Shown: positions 1 through 11,834 of the stretch, piece after piece
Layout of the letters: every line of letters starts with the position of its first letter
Position numbering within the stretch: the first letter of the stretch is position 1
Assembly: GCA_029981855.1 (NCBI GenBank)
Contig: JARRCS010000011.1
Span: 62,001-126,000, forward strand
From: Halanaerobiales bacterium
GTDB lineage: Bacteria > Bacillota > Halanaerobiia > Halanaerobiales > DTU029
Length of the DNA stretch: 64,000 nt
Reading direction: 5' to 3'
Program-made: the position numbers and the translations under genes
Notes under the pieces: generated by a model
The model's input: only the letters and a program-made list of their open reading frames with translations
What the model was told of the DNA's origin: nothing
Database searches by the model: none

Positions 1-669
1 CCCCAGGGTAAGAGGGATTCCACCCAGTTTTTTAAGAAAATCTATCTCTTCTGCCGGAAAGCCACCTTCAGGACCGATTAATAATAATACGCTCTTTACC
101 TGATCATCATTTATATTATTCCAGATATCCTTAAAATAATTATCCTCTTCATCCTCCCAGGGGATTAAGATCAGGTCATAATTATCCTTGATCTCCTCTA
201 AGTCCTTTAAATGCCTAATCTCCTCTATCCGGGGAATAAAACCCCGCTGGGATTGTTTAGCTGCTTCTTTAGCTATCCGCTGCCATCTCTCCAGCCTTTT
301 TACCCTTCTCTTCCCCTCTAGTTTAACAATCGTTCTCCGGGTTACCAGGGGAATTATCCTGTGAACACCGATCTCGGTAGTCTTCTGAATAATAAGATCC
401 ATATTATTCTTTTTAGGTATAGCCTGACCGAGGGTTACCTTGAGGCCGGGCTCATTAAGGTTTCTCCTTTTTTCCGCAATCCTACCGGTGACCATCTTAT
501 CTGTAAAATCCTCGAGCTCAACTATGTAATCCCAGCCATCCCCGATAGATATAGTTATCATATCTCCTGTTTTTAGCCTCAATGAATGAGAAATGTGGTT
601 AAAATCACCCCCGGTGATCCTAACCACCTCACCTTCAATTGATTCAGCTGTAATAAAAAACCTGTGCAT
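1..669 (-). CDS. rsmE: 16S rRNA m3U1498 methyltransferase RsmE (3' end outside window)
   Basis: Translating the minus strand from ATG at 669 gives 223 codons with no stop before the window edge. The protein starts MHRFFI, has the N-terminal PUA-like region (DFNHISHSLRLKTGD), then QKTTEIGV and, near the edge, the SPOUT cofactor loop LIGPEGGF followed by EEIDFL. These are RsmE family hallmarks: SAM-dependent N3 methylation of U1498 in 16S rRNA. An AAAGGATG ribosome binding site sits inside the 3' end of prmA, 9 bp upstream, so the two are translationally linked. About 20-30 residues are missing at the C-terminus. Confidence 0.93.
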   Translation of the reverse strand, partial: MHRFFITAESIEGEVVRITGGDFNHISHSLRLKTGDMITISIGDGWDYIVELEDFTDKMVTGRIAEKRRNLNEPGLKVTLGQAIPKKNNMDLIIQKTTEIGVHRIIPLVTRRTIVKLEGKRRVKRLERWQRIAKEAAKQSQRGFIPRIEEIRHLKDLEEIKDNYDLILIPWEDEEDNYFKDIWNNINDDQVKSVLLLIGPEGGFPAEEIDFLKKLGGIPLTLG

Positions 670-678
670 GGGAAGAGT

Positions 679-1545
679 TCATCCTTTCCGGGCTACGAGA
701 CTTACCCATTCATTCAGATTAACCTCATCAATGACCGCCAGTTTAAGCTCAGCCAGCTGGGAAATAATTAGCTCCTTTTTGTCCTGGATAATACCGGAGA
801 GTACCAGCAAGCCCGATTCTGCCATTAATTCCGGAATTGAGGGCAGTAATCTCTGAATCAGATCGGGCAAAAGATTGGCCACAATCAGGGAATAATTCCC
901 GGATACATCCCTTGCCAGATCACCCTTAAGAATCTTCACCCTCTCTCCAACCTGATTGAGTCTGACATTCTCTCTAGCCGCAGCCACAGCAGCCGGGTCG
1001 ATATCGACACCGAGTACCTCCCTGACTCCCAGTTTGGCAGCCACAATCGACAAAATACCGGTTCCAGTTCCGATATCCAGCATACTGGTAATATCACTAT
1101 TAATATATTTTTCGAGGAGTTCAATAGACATCTGCGAAGTTTCATGACTGCCAACACCAAAGGCCATCCCCGGATCAATCTTGATGATTATCCGCTCCCC
1201 CTTATTACATACTTCCCAACTGGGGCAGATAATAAACCTTTCTCCGATGGTCAGGGGTTTAAAAAATCTGTGCCAGGAGGTAGCCCAGTCCTGATCCCGG
1301 GTTAGAACGGTAGAAAGTTCAACCTCACCGGTCTTAAGTCCATAATTTTTTAAGTTATCAGTCCTCTTTTTTATCCGGGAAAGGAGCTTAGCAAATTCTC
1401 GATTATCATAATAATATGCTGTAACCCCTATCCGGTCTCCATCTTCCTTTAGTACTACACCCCCGGCACCTAACTCTTGCAGAATATTAGCTACAGCCTC
1501 ACCGGCCTCCCGGTTAACTCTAACAGTAACCTCTCTCCAGTTCAT
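679..1545 (-). CDS. prmA: Ribosomal protein L11 methyltransferase PrmA
   Basis: A 288-aa protein, normal family length. The N-terminal half is the L11-recognition region (begins MNWREVTVRV); the C-terminal half is a class I SAM methyltransferase with motif I LDIGTGTGILS, an acidic loop GVDIDPAAV and the ANLLPD motif that stands at the catalytic position. PrmA trimethylates ribosomal protein L11. It starts 3 bp after dnaJ and is followed by rsmE, the usual tail of the heat-shock operon in Bacillota, so it is probably co-transcribed with dnaK-dnaJ. Confidence 0.95.
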   Translation of the reverse strand: MNWREVTVRVNREAGEAVANILQELGAGGVVLKEDGDRIGVTAYYYDNREFAKLLSRIKKRTDNLKNYGLKTGEVELSTVLTRDQDWATSWHRFFKPLTIGERFIICPSWEVCNKGERIIIKIDPGMAFGVGSHETSQMSIELLEKYINSDITSMLDIGTGTGILSIVAAKLGVREVLGVDIDPAAVAAARENVRLNQVGERVKILKGDLARDVSGNYSLIVANLLPDLIQRLLPSIPELMAESGLLVLSGIIQDKKELIISQLAELKLAVIDEVNLNEWVSLVARKG

Positions 1546-1548
1546 AGC

Positions 1549-2670
1549 TTACACCCCGAGTGCATCCCTGACTTTTTTTAACCAGCTCTTCTCTTCAGGG
1601 TTAATCTCATCCCCGCTTAATTCGGCAAACTTAAGCAGAAGTTCCTTCTGTTTACTGTTCAGGGATTTAGGTATGACAACTTTGACCCTGATATACTCAT
1701 CACCGCGTCCATATCCGTTGAGGTGGGCGATACCCTTGTTCTTCAACCTGAAGGTCGTCCCGGGCTGGGTGCCTTCCGGAATAGTAAACTTAACCTTTCC
1801 TTCCAGGGTAGGTACCTCGATCTCGTCCCCCAGGGTTGCCTGGACAAAACTGATCGGGACCTCACAGTAGATATCATCGTTCTTTCTCTTAAAGATTTTA
1901 TGGGGTTTTACCTGGATAACAATATAGAGATCCCCGCTGGGGGCTCCCGGATCACCGGCCTCACCTTCACCGGGCATTCTCAGCTTGGTCCCACTCTCAA
2001 CCCCTGCCGGGATATTAACCGAAATCTTACGCTGTTTTCTCACCTTACCTAGGCCATTACAGTTCGGACAGGGTGTTTCAACAATCTTACCGTCTCCACC
2101 ACACCGGTCACAGGTCCGTGTCTGGGTAAAATGACCGAAGGGAGTCTGCTGGGTGGTCCTGATCTGACCGGTTCCGTGGCATTTAGGACAGGTTCTGGTG
2201 TCCGTACCCGGTTTAGCACCGCTACCATTACAGGTAGGACAGGCCTCCGTTCTCGGTATGGTTATCTCCTTTTTAGCACCGAAGGCAGCCTCTTCAAAGC
2301 TAATCTGCATCCTGTACTGGAGGTCACTACCTCTCTGGGGGCCGCGCCGGCGCCCCATTCCTCCGCCGAAAAACATATCAAAGATATCTTCAAAACCACC
2401 GAAACCGCCCCTGGCAAAGTCCTCAAAATTAAAGTCATTATCATTGATGCCAGCATGGCCGTATCTATCATAACGCGCCCTCTTATCAGGGTCACTAAGG
2501 ATCTCATAGGCCTCGGATAATTCCTTAAACTTTTCTTCGGCATTAGGATCATCCTTATTTACATCAGGATGCAGTTCTCTGGCCTTCCTCCGGTAGGCCC
2601 TCTTTATCTCCTTTTCATCAGCATCCCTGCTAACACCCAGTATTTCGTAGTAATCCTTCTTCTCTGACAC
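1549..2670 (-). CDS. dnaJ: Chaperone DnaJ (Hsp40, type I)
   Basis: A 373-aa type I J-protein. The J domain (about residues 4-70) carries the HPD tripeptide at residues 34-36, followed by a Gly/Phe-rich linker and four zinc-binding repeats [24 protein letters not shown] and CPNCNGLG, then the C-terminal substrate-binding domains. It stimulates DnaK ATP hydrolysis and delivers unfolded clients. It lies 93 bp downstream of dnaK, separated by a hairpin that may set the dnaK:dnaJ ratio. Confidence 0.97.
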   Translation of the reverse strand: MSEKKDYYEILGVSRDADEKEIKRAYRRKARELHPDVNKDDPNAEEKFKELSEAYEILSDPDKRARYDRYGHAGINDNDFNFEDFARGGFGGFEDIFDMFFGGGMGRRRGPQRGSDLQYRMQISFEEAAFGAKKEITIPRTEACPTCNGSGAKPGTDTRTCPKCHGTGQIRTTQQTPFGHFTQTRTCDRCGGDGKIVETPCPNCNGLGKVRKQRKISVNIPAGVESGTKLRMPGEGEAGDPGAPSGDLYIVIQVKPHKIFKRKNDDIYCEVPISFVQATLGDEIEVPTLEGKVKFTIPEGTQPGTTFRLKNKGIAHLNGYGRGDEYIRVKVVIPKSLNSKQKELLLKFAELSGDEINPEEKSWLKKVRDALGV

Positions 2671-2715
2671 CTAATCACCACCTTTTCCTCCTAGACAACT
2701 CGAAATAACTGAAAA

Positions 2716-2736
2716 GAGGGGAGAAAGGCTCCCCTT
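2716..2736 (-). terminator. dnaK-dnaJ intergenic hairpin
   Basis: On the minus strand the arms are GGGGAG and CTCCCC with a 5-nt loop, followed by CTTTTC. It has a short, weak T-run, so it may be a partial terminator or an mRNA-stability hairpin that lowers dnaJ relative to dnaK rather than a full stop. Confidence 0.5.
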
Positions 2737-2763
2737 CTTGCAAACAACTCTATGGCTACAGTT

Positions 2764-4644
<1,881 letters not shown>

Positions 4645-4658
4645 TTATAATAGTCTCT

Positions 4659-5363
4659 TTATTTAGCTACTTTTACCATTGCAGGTCTAATAACTTTATC
4701 ATCAAGGATATAACCCTTCTGCAATTCCTCAATAATCATACCGGATTCATAATCTGCATCTTCTACCTGCATCATTGCCTCATGGAGATTATGGTCAAAG
4801 TATTCACCAACGGTTGGTATTACCTCTACCCCTTGATTTTCCAGGAATTTTAGCAGCTGTCTATAAATCAGATCAATACCCTTTTTAAAATCATCATCGG
4901 CTCCGGCCGAACTTAACGCCCGCTCAAAATTATCAACTACAGGCAATAATTCAGCGATCAGTTCTGTTTTAGCGACAAAGCTAATCCTTTCCTTTTCCTT
5001 GCTGACACGCTTACGGAAATTGATAAAATCTGCCTGTAAACGCAGCAGCTGGTCATAATATTTTTCTTTTTCTGCCTCTAGTTCTGCAACCTTTTTCTCA
5101 AGCTCTTTAGTCTCTTTTCCAATTATTTTCTCCTCAGACCGGACAGTTTCAGTTTCCTCTTCATCTGAGTTGACGGCCTCTGTTTCAACTTCTTCTAGCT
5201 GTTCCCCTTCTTCCACTTCACCTTCCTTTTTGCTTTCTCCTTCTTCTGTATTTTCTTTATTATAATCATTTTCTTCAATCATCTTTTCTTCCTTAATTTC
5301 TATCTTTTCTTCTTTAATCTCCTCATTCTCACTATCTTTTAATATCTTTTTTTCCTCAACCAT
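4659..5363 (-). CDS. grpE: Nucleotide exchange factor GrpE
   Basis: A 234-aa protein. The C-terminal 150 residues match GrpE (coiled coil ADFINFRKRVSKEK, then LLPVVDNFERAL and the beta domain VEVIPTVGEYFDHNLHEAM). The first 90 residues are an unusually long run of Glu/Lys, about 40 residues longer than in Bacillus GrpE. GrpE releases ADP from DnaK. I chose ATG at 5363 (MVEEKK) because GGGTG lies 6 nt upstream; an in-frame GTG at 5372 overlaps the hrcA stop and has no site of its own. The start is translationally coupled to hrcA. Confidence 0.93.
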   Translation of the reverse strand: MVEEKKILKDSENEEIKEEKIEIKEEKMIEENDYNKENTEEGESKKEGEVEEGEQLEEVETEAVNSDEEETETVRSEEKIIGKETKELEKKVAELEAEKEKYYDQLLRLQADFINFRKRVSKEKERISFVAKTELIAELLPVVDNFERALSSAGADDDFKKGIDLIYRQLLKFLENQGVEVIPTVGEYFDHNLHEAMMQVEDADYESGMIIEELQKGYILDDKVIRPAMVKVAK

Positions 5364-5368
5364 TATTA

Positions 5369-6412
5369 TCACCCACTTAATTCAGATATAATTTTACTCA
5401 AAGCCTTAGCTACAGAATTAACTGTAGAGATTACCTTGGAATATTCCATCCGTGTTGGACCGATAACACCGATCTTGCCACTGGCCTTATCACCGATAGA
5501 ATATGTTGCAAAAACAATACTGCATTTCTGCATCTCTTCTAATTCATTCTCATGACCAATCATAACCTCTAATCCTTTATCAGGTATATTATTTAATAGA
5601 CTCCTTAAAATCTCCTCATGATCAAGGATATTTAAGACCTTTTTCAGGTTCTCCAGATCATTAAACTCTGGCTGTTCCAGGATATAGGAGGTTCCTCCTA
5701 GATAAACCTTAAATTCAGCAGGTTCTGAACTAACTAGACCTTGATAGATTAATTCAAAGATTCCCTGAGAAAGGTCGAATCTCTTGATAAGTTTTAATTC
5801 TAATTCCTTCATAAAATCATCATTAAGAGAGATTAGCTCTTTATTCTTTAAATGACCGGATAAGAATTGATTTAAATAATTGATCTGTCTTGCACTAAGT
5901 TCCTGCTCTAATTGAATAATTTTATTATGCACTATTCCGGTATCTGATATCAAAACGATCAAAAGGCTATTTTTCTCAATTGGAACTAGCTGGAACTGTT
6001 TAACCTTACTCCTTTTTAACTGGGGTTCACTGATAAGAGAAGTATACCTGGTAATTTTTGATAACATCTTGGCCATACTGGACATGATACTCTGAATACC
6101 CTGTTTTTTAAGATTAAAATTATTTAGCAATTCCTGGTAATCACTGTGCAAACAGTTGCCTTCTTTTATTAGGGAATCAACGTAAAAACGATATCCCTTA
6201 TCAGAAGGAATACGTCCAGCAGAGGTATAGGGTTGTTCTAAGTAACCCATTTCTTCGAGGTCAGACATCTCATTTCTGATTGTAGCTGAACTGATCCCGA
6301 ATTGATAAGTTTTGGCCAGGGTACGGGAACCAATAGGTTCAGCTGTAAGAATATGTTCATTAATGATGGCCTTTAAAATCTGCTTTTTTCTCTCATCAAT
6401 CTCTTCAACCAT
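5369..6412 (-). CDS. hrcA: Heat-inducible transcription repressor HrcA
   Basis: About 347 aa. The N-terminal winged helix (ERKKQILKAIINEHI, then SSATIRNEMSDLEEMGYL) is the CIRCE-binding domain; the rest is the GAF-like and dimerisation region ending near GVIGPTRMEYSKV, all typical of HrcA. It represses its own operon until GroEL is titrated by unfolded protein. A longer in-frame start (GTG, 6436) lies inside the CIRCE element and is not credible. ATG at 6412 has GGGGTG 6 nt upstream, the same spacing as in grpE; ATG at 6415 is an alternative. Confidence 0.95.
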   Translation of the reverse strand: MVEEIDERKKQILKAIINEHILTAEPIGSRTLAKTYQFGISSATIRNEMSDLEEMGYLEQPYTSAGRIPSDKGYRFYVDSLIKEGNCLHSDYQELLNNFNLKKQGIQSIMSSMAKMLSKITRYTSLISEPQLKRSKVKQFQLVPIEKNSLLIVLISDTGIVHNKIIQLEQELSARQINYLNQFLSGHLKNKELISLNDDFMKELELKLIKRFDLSQGIFELIYQGLVSSEPAEFKVYLGGTSYILEQPEFNDLENLKKVLNILDHEEILRSLLNNIPDKGLEVMIGHENELEEMQKCSIVFATYSIGDKASGKIGVIGPTRMEYSKVISTVNSVAKALSKIISELSG

Positions 6413-6429
6413 CATTATCACCCCTTTTG

Positions 6430-6456
6430 TTAGCACTCAATTATGCAGAGTGCTAA
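6430..6456. promoter_or_regulatory. CIRCE operator of the hrcA-dnaK operon
   Basis: Perfect inverted repeat TTAGCACTC-N9-GAGTGCTAA, the established HrcA-binding site. It lies between the -10 box of the hrcA promoter and the hrcA start codon, so HrcA autoregulates the whole hrcA-grpE-dnaK-dnaJ-prmA-rsmE operon. Confidence 0.98.
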
Positions 6457-6467
6457 TTACTAATAAT

Positions 6468-6496
6468 AAAATACCATATTAAGATATCTTTGTCAA
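6468..6496 (-). promoter_or_regulatory. Vegetative promoter of hrcA operon
   Basis: Minus strand: TTGACA at 6496-6491, 17-nt spacer, TATTTT at 6473-6468. It is followed directly by the CIRCE element, the usual arrangement for HrcA-controlled sigma-A promoters. Confidence 0.8.
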
Positions 6497-6514
6497 ATGG
6501 TTTGCTGCCATTTT

Positions 6515-7669
6515 TTAGGGTAAAAATTCCATGAAGACTTCATTACCAAGTAAGATTCCTTTTTGAGTTAATTTAAGCTGCTCTTCATCAAATTGAACCA
6601 GCCCGAGCCCTGTTAACCTGTTAAGCTCATCTTGATAAACTTCTTTAAGTTCCAGGCCGAAACGGGCTTTAAAATCCCCGGTGGAAACCCCATCAATTAA
6701 CCTTAAACCCATAAAGAGCATCTCGGACATCTGCTCCCTCCTGGAAAGGGGTGTTACCCCGGCAACCGGCAGCTGATTCCGGGAAAGCCTCTGGCAATAA
6801 ATCTCCAGGTCTGAATAATTAGAGAACCTTACTTTTCCGTCAAAGCTATGAGCAGCGGGACCTAGACCAAGATAGGGTTGATACTGCCAGTAAATCAGGT
6901 TATGTTTTGACTCATACCCCGGTCTGGCGAAATTGGAGATCTCATATTGCCGGTACCCCTTTTCCTGAAGAACCTTTCTGGCTAGCAAATACATCTCCGC
7001 ATCAAGCCGGTCATCAACCTCCTTGATCTTACCTTCTTTAAGCAGGGCGTCCAGGACTGTGCCCTCTTCAATCTGCAGATTATAAAGAGATAGATGGGGT
7101 GGTTTAAAGGAGACAGCCTTTTTTAAAGATTCTTCCCACTCTTCTAAGGACTGTCCGGGAAGAGCAAAGATCAAATCAAGATTATAGTTAGTAAAGTATT
7201 TCTTAACCTCTTCTAAAACCTTAATCGCCTGAGTAGGGGTATGGAGTCTACCGAGAAACTTAAGTTCCCGTTCATTAAAGGACTGCACACCCAGACTCAG
7301 ACGATTAATACCAGCCTTCTTAAAGGCAGCAATTTTTTCTTTCTTCAGGGAAGAGGGATTACACTCCAGAGTGATCTCCCTGCTCCCGGTAAAGGAAAAG
7401 GAGTTAAAGATTAACTCAAGTAATCCCTCTAACTGGGAAGGTTTAAGGAGACTTGGGGTACCACCGCCAATATAGATAGTACTGATCTCTTTAGCAGAGA
7501 GGAGTTCGGCATAAAGCTCGAGCTCCCTCTGCAGGGCCTGTAAGAAATACTTTATTCTCCCCTGATTAAATGCCTCTGAATAGAAATCACAGTAATTACA
7601 TTTATGCACACAGAAGGGAACATGAATATAAAGACCGAAGGGCCGGGTAAAATCTACCAGCTTATTCAT
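6515..7669 (-). CDS. hemW: HemW-like radical SAM heme chaperone
   Basis: A 384-aa protein beginning [20 protein letters not shown]. The radical SAM cluster is [14 protein letters not shown] (CxxxCxxC, with the extra Cys of HemW), followed by GGGTPSLL, and a C-terminal HemN-type domain ([13 protein letters not shown]). HemW family proteins bind heme and insert it into respiratory proteins; many are misannotated as coproporphyrinogen dehydrogenase HemN. It lies behind lepA with an 8-bp overlap, a gene order conserved in Bacillota. An alternative ATG sits 6 bp upstream; GAGGG spacing favours 7669. Confidence 0.9.
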   Translation of the reverse strand: MNKLVDFTRPFGLYIHVPFCVHKCNYCDFYSEAFNQGRIKYFLQALQRELELYAELLSAKEISTIYIGGGTPSLLKPSQLEGLLELIFNSFSFTGSREITLECNPSSLKKEKIAAFKKAGINRLSLGVQSFNERELKFLGRLHTPTQAIKVLEEVKKYFTNYNLDLIFALPGQSLEEWEESLKKAVSFKPPHLSLYNLQIEEGTVLDALLKEGKIKEVDDRLDAEMYLLARKVLQEKGYRQYEISNFARPGYESKHNLIYWQYQPYLGLGPAAHSFDGKVRFSNYSDLEIYCQRLSRNQLPVAGVTPLSRREQMSEMLFMGLRLIDGVSTGDFKARFGLELKEVYQDELNRLTGLGLVQFDEEQLKLTQKGILLGNEVFMEFLP

Positions 7670-9452
7670 CTTCATCCCTCTGCAAAACGGCCATAAAAGC
7701 CTCCTGGGGGATCTCAACCTTCCCCACCTGTTTCATCCGTTTCTTACCTTCTTTTTGTTTTTCCAAAAGCTTACGTTTCCTGGTGACATCACCACCGTAA
7801 CACTTCTGTAAAACATTCTTCCTCAGAGCCTTGATATTTACCCTGGCAATAATCTTATTTCCAATAGCTGCCTGCACGGGGACCTCAAACATCTGCCTGG
7901 GAATAAGTTTTTTGAGCTTTCTGGTCAGAGAGCGGCCCTTCCTTTCAGCATTCTCCTGGTGCACGATAGTTGAGAGGGCATCAACTACTTCACCGTTAAT
8001 TAAAATGTCCAGTTTAACCAGTTTTGCAGCCTTGTAACCGATAAATTCATAATCAAGGGTGGCATAACCCCTGGTTTTGGATTTCAGTAGATTGAAGAAA
8101 TCGGTTATCAGCTCACTTAAGGGTATCTCATAGATTAATTTAACCCTGTTTTCATCAACATACTGCATATCTTTAAATTCTCCGCGGTTCTCCTGACAGA
8201 GCTCCATAACTTGTCCCACAAATTCATCGGGCAGATAGATCTCGGTTCTGACAAAGGGTTCCTCAATCTTCTCTATTTCATTCGGTTCCGGAAATTTGGC
8301 CGGGTTATCCAGCTCAAGCTCCTCCCCATCATCTTTTTTGGTAATCCGATATACAACACTGGGAGCGGTAATTACGAGATCGAGGTTGTATTCCCGTTCC
8401 AATCTCTCCTGGATAATCTCCATATGAAGTAGACCAAGAAACCCGCATCTGAAGCCAAAACCTAAAGCCTCTGAAGTCTCGGGCTCAAAGGTAAAAGAGG
8501 CATCATTTAACTGTAATTTCTCCAGAGCATCCTTTAATAACTCATAATCAGCATTATCGGTCGGATAGAGACCGCTGTAAACCATTGGCTTGATCTTCTT
8601 ATAACCCGGTAGAGGGCTTGCGGCAGGATTTTCGGCCAGAGTGATTGTATCACCTACCCGGCAGTTTTTAACATCCTTAATCCCGGCAATAATATAACCA
8701 ACTTCACCGGCACTTAAACTCTCTACCCTCTGCATATCAGGTTTAAAGATACCTACTTCATCTACCTCATACTCCTTTTGACCGGCCATCATCTTAATCC
8801 TCTGTCCGGCCTTGACGCTACCATCCATAATCCTGACATAAGCGACAACACCCTGATAGGAATCATAATAGGAATCGAAGATAAGTGCCCTTAAGGGTTT
8901 ATCAACCGTATCCTTCGGAGCGGGTATCTTCTCAATTATGGCATCAAGGACCTCCTTAATTCCCGTCCCTTCTTTAGCACTTGTCAGGATAGCATCTTCT
9001 ATCTCCAGCCCAATATCGATCAACTGCCCCTTGACCAGGTCCGGGTCAGCACTGGGCAGGTCAATTTTATTGATAACAGGGATAATCTCCAAATCATGCT
9101 CCAGGGCCAGATAGATATTGGCCAGGGTCTGGGCCTCAACACCCTGAGAGGCATCTACCACCAGTAGTGCCCCTTCACAGGCAGCAAGACTCCTCGAGAC
9201 TTCATAGGAAAAGTCAACATGGCCCGGAGTATCAATCAGGTTAAGCTCATAACCCTTGTAATCTAGACGGACGGCCTGGGCCTTAATGGTAATACCCCTC
9301 TCGCGCTCTAAATCCATCTTATCCAGGACCTGTTCCTGCATCTCGCGTTCACTTAAAACACCTGTATATTCCAGCAGCCGGTCGGCCAGGGTCGATTTGC
9401 CGTGATCTATATGAGCAATAATGCAGAAATTACGTATGCGTTCACTGTTCAA
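7662..9452 (-). CDS. lepA: Elongation factor 4 (LepA) GTPase
   Basis: A 596-aa translational GTPase. P-loop [15 protein letters not shown], switch region [18 protein letters not shown] and [11 protein letters not shown] are intact, followed by the domains shared with EF-G and the LepA-specific C-terminus ([20 protein letters not shown]). It acts on ribosomes, back-translocating or remodelling them under ionic stress. The start is TTG (9452) with an excellent GAGGAGGT site; a sigma-A promoter lies 36 bp upstream. Confidence 0.97.
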   Translation of the reverse strand: MNSERIRNFCIIAHIDHGKSTLADRLLEYTGVLSEREMQEQVLDKMDLERERGITIKAQAVRLDYKGYELNLIDTPGHVDFSYEVSRSLAACEGALLVVDASQGVEAQTLANIYLALEHDLEIIPVINKIDLPSADPDLVKGQLIDIGLEIEDAILTSAKEGTGIKEVLDAIIEKIPAPKDTVDKPLRALIFDSYYDSYQGVVAYVRIMDGSVKAGQRIKMMAGQKEYEVDEVGIFKPDMQRVESLSAGEVGYIIAGIKDVKNCRVGDTITLAENPAASPLPGYKKIKPMVYSGLYPTDNADYELLKDALEKLQLNDASFTFEPETSEALGFGFRCGFLGLLHMEIIQERLEREYNLDLVITAPSVVYRITKKDDGEELELDNPAKFPEPNEIEKIEEPFVRTEIYLPDEFVGQVMELCQENRGEFKDMQYVDENRVKLIYEIPLSELITDFFNLLKSKTRGYATLDYEFIGYKAAKLVKLDILINGEVVDALSTIVHQENAERKGRSLTRKLKKLIPRQMFEVPVQAAIGNKIIARVNIKALRKNVLQKCYGGDVTRKRKLLEKQKEGKKRMKQVGKVEIPQEAFMAVLQRDEDE

Positions 9453-9487
9453 CGGTTTACCTCCTCTTAATCCCTGTTTCTTAAATC

Positions 9488-9516
9488 ATTATAACACTGG
9501 TTTTAGTAATTATCAA
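9488..9516 (-). promoter_or_regulatory. Promoter of lepA-hemW
   Basis: Minus strand TTGATA at 9516-9511, exactly 17 nt, then TATAAT at 9493-9488. It lies between the spoIIP stop and the lepA start. Confidence 0.75.
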
Positions 9517-9518
9517 TA

Positions 9519-10616
9519 TTATTGCCTGGCAAAGATGGCCGCAATAACCTCGGCCAGTAAATGGACTGACTGGATTGCTTCCTGGGTTGTATTACGGTAA
9601 TCACCTATTTCCAGCAGCAGGGAATGAGGATGGAGGTCCTGATTATAGGTTGTATCTCTAATCTCTACCCTGTGTAAAAGACCGGGATAGAACTCCTCCA
9701 TTTTAGCAGCCAGTTTTCTGGCAAACTCCAGATTACGTTCCCATTCAGAATGATAACCAACCAGATTAAAATGAGCAAAGTCAAATTTCCCATTTGTAAC
9801 AACGATCATTATTTTAGCTGCCCTTTGACCATTGACAACGGTAGTAATCTCATCACGGGAAATTCTTTTTATACCATCCCGATGAATATCTAACAAGAGG
9901 TCTACCTTTGGATTTTTTTCAATAAACTCTTTAACCGTTTGGCGGGAGTTAAGGTAAGACCTGGCATAGCTTTTATCATGTACCCTGGTGGTATGGATTA
10001 CCCTAAAGTTATATTTTTTGGAGAGAACCCTGGCCAGCTCTGCCCCTACTTTAGCCACATTACCTATATTTCCCGACAGCACATGACCGTTGTTATCCTG
10101 GAGCCTGGGGTCATCGATATAGGTCTCAGAGGTATGGGTATGATAGATAAATACCAGGGGTTGATAGTCTAGTTTTATCTCTTCCCTTTCCTTAATGGCC
10201 TTCCTCTCAGGCCTGGTCTCTCCTTCAGGTTTCACCTGCTCCCGGCGTAGGTCAAATTTTAGTTTGATGACTTTATTTTTATTTGAGGCCGGCGTATAAA
10301 TGGTTTCGGCCGGTTTTTTTAGCCCTTCAGGTGTATAATAGGCTAATAGGGGAATCTCCCTTTTTAGATAAGTAATCGGTGCTCTAATTCTAATTCTGGT
10401 TAACCGGTATAATATATTATCCGGAGCCAGGTAGTTTCTTGCCTGAAGAAGTAGACCTTCACCTTCATTCTCTCCCCGGTAATATTCCTCATCATAGCTT
10501 GACCAAACCGGAACCACCTCTTTAGAACCGGAAAATTTTTTTATATTTAACCCTAACAAAACCAGAATCAGGATAATCGCAATAAATATTCTATATCTCA
10601 AATGCCCGGAGAACAT
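9519..10616 (-). CDS. spoIIP: Stage II sporulation protein P (SpoIIP)
   Basis: About 365 aa from ATG 10616 (GGAGGAAAGGATA upstream). A single N-terminal membrane segment (residues about 7-25, IFIAIILILVLLGL) anchors it, followed by a linker and the SpoIIP domain with FIYHTHTSETY, LLLDIHRDG and LLLEIGDYRNTTQEA. SpoIIP is a peptidoglycan amidase/endopeptidase that works with SpoIID and SpoIIM to thin the septum and drive engulfment. A longer in-frame start 93 bp upstream has no ribosome site. It follows gpr, as in Bacillus (gpr-spoIIP-lepA-hemW-hrcA). Confidence 0.93.
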   Translation of the reverse strand: MFSGHLRYRIFIAIILILVLLGLNIKKFSGSKEVVPVWSSYDEEYYRGENEGEGLLLQARNYLAPDNILYRLTRIRIRAPITYLKREIPLLAYYTPEGLKKPAETIYTPASNKNKVIKLKFDLRREQVKPEGETRPERKAIKEREEIKLDYQPLVFIYHTHTSETYIDDPRLQDNNGHVLSGNIGNVAKVGAELARVLSKKYNFRVIHTTRVHDKSYARSYLNSRQTVKEFIEKNPKVDLLLDIHRDGIKRISRDEITTVVNGQRAAKIMIVVTNGKFDFAHFNLVGYHSEWERNLEFARKLAAKMEEFYPGLLHRVEIRDTTYNQDLHPHSLLLEIGDYRNTTQEAIQSVHLLAEVIAAIFARQ

Positions 10617-10734
10617 TATCCTTTCCTCCCGAAGTGGACATAGTATCCTTGCATTATCATCATATGAATAGATTCTATTAGTTAGAACAACTATTTCCGT
10701 TTTCGGCATCCTACGAAAATTATCAAATTAGCCT

Positions 10735-10780
10735 ATAGTTTTTGAAAACTGCAAATAGATGTTTCCGATTGCAGAAACCT
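10735..10780 (-). repeat. Dispersed intergenic hairpin repeat, half copy A
   Basis: Contains one arm, AACTGCAAATAGATGTT (10747-10763), followed by TCCGAT, identical to the arm and loop of the full copies at 57.3 and 61.8 kb but in the opposite orientation. Sits in the gpr-spoIIP gap. Confidence 0.6.
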
Positions 10781-10803
10781 TCTTGAACTTAATTTGTTAG
10801 AAC

Positions 10804-10826
10804 AAAAAAAGAGGCCTTTCGGCCTC
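10804..10826 (-). terminator. gpr terminator
   Basis: Minus strand GAGGCC-GAAA-GGCCTC stem with a tetraloop, followed by seven T. It begins 2 nt after the gpr stop codon. Confidence 0.9.
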
Positions 10827-10827
10827 G

Positions 10828-11823
10828 TTACAGATATAGAGAAAGATTATCCGGTGTAATATCAGGATGCAGGGCCACATTTATACCTCCGGCGATAATC
10901 CTACTTACATCTTTGATTAATTCATCAATCCCTTTAGGTGATACAACTAGATTCCCCATATATGGGCCGAGAACATTACCGACCATCCTCCTCTTTTCAG
11001 CCTCATCTATATGGCGGAACCTCTCTCTTTGCGGCGGAGCAAACATCTTACTCTTAAATAACTGTTCCAGGGCATCATGAACAATAGTTATAGCATGAAC
11101 TACCGTTGGAACTCCGACAGCTATTACCGGCATATTCATCGTCTGCTGATTAATCGCCATCCTATTTTTACCTAAACCTGAACCGGGTGCAATACCGGTA
11201 TTGCTAATCTGAATGGTGTTAGCTAACCTGTGGGTATAGCGCGCTGCCAGGGCATCGATGGCTATAATCAGGTTTGGTTTAACCATCTCGACTACACCCT
11301 TAATAATTTCTGCAGTCTGAACCCCGGTTAAACCAAGCACACCGGGGGCAAGGGCACATACTGGACGCAGGCCCTTCCTCAGTTCCGGGGGTGCCTCCTG
11401 GTAAAGATGCCGGGTAACCATCAAATAATTCAGCACATGGGGTCCTAGGGCATCTGCTGTTGCATTCCAGTTACCCAGCCCCACAACAAAGATGGTGGGT
11501 TCTAAATCAGGACGGGGTCTTAACTGTTCAAAGTTAATCAGGGCTGCCAGCTCACTGGCAAAAATTTCACTTAACTGGTCATGAACCATTCTATTCTGGC
11601 CCCTCAGCCCTTCCGACTCAATGGTTATATATGTGCCAATCGGTTTGCCAATGGTCCTGGCACCCTGTTCATTTAATACCTGGATGCGGGTTATCTTGGC
11701 ATTTTCCTTACTTTCTTCTCTGACACTAACCCCCTGCACCTCACCACCGGTTCTCTGTACAGCTAAATCATGAGCTTCAACTGCCAGATCACTATAAACA
11801 TTTAAATTCTGATCATTTATCAT
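10828..11823 (-). CDS. gpr: Germination protease GPR (SASP endopeptidase, family A25)
   Basis: A 331-aa protein. The N-terminus has the autoprocessing-type site YSDLAVEAHDL near residue 10; the core has VVGLGNWNATADALGPHV and the conserved IDALAAR and GSGLGKNR motifs. GPR is made as a zymogen in the forespore, self-cleaves, and degrades alpha/beta SASPs on germination at E-(I/V)-A-S-E sites, which are present in the SASPs at 13.9 and 14.3 kb. It lies 11 bp after a small membrane gene and is probably forespore-expressed (inference). Confidence 0.95.
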   Translation of the reverse strand: MINDQNLNVYSDLAVEAHDLAVQRTGGEVQGVSVREESKENAKITRIQVLNEQGARTIGKPIGTYITIESEGLRGQNRMVHDQLSEIFASELAALINFEQLRPRPDLEPTIFVVGLGNWNATADALGPHVLNYLMVTRHLYQEAPPELRKGLRPVCALAPGVLGLTGVQTAEIIKGVVEMVKPNLIIAIDALAARYTHRLANTIQISNTGIAPGSGLGKNRMAINQQTMNMPVIAVGVPTVVHAITIVHDALEQLFKSKMFAPPQRERFRHIDEAEKRRMVGNVLGPYMGNLVVSPKGIDELIKDVSRIIAGGINVALHPDITPDNLSLYL

Positions 11824-11834
11824 AAAATACTCCT

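Noticed and set aside
6413-6436. Longer hrcA start (GTG 6436)
   Set aside because: It lies inside the CIRCE element and has no ribosome site; ATG 6412 has GGGGTG 6 nt upstream.
10617-10709. Longer spoIIP start (ATG 10709)
   Set aside because: 31 extra residues without ribosome site and with no SpoIIP-like sequence; ATG 10616 is preceded by GGAGG and directly starts the membrane anchor.
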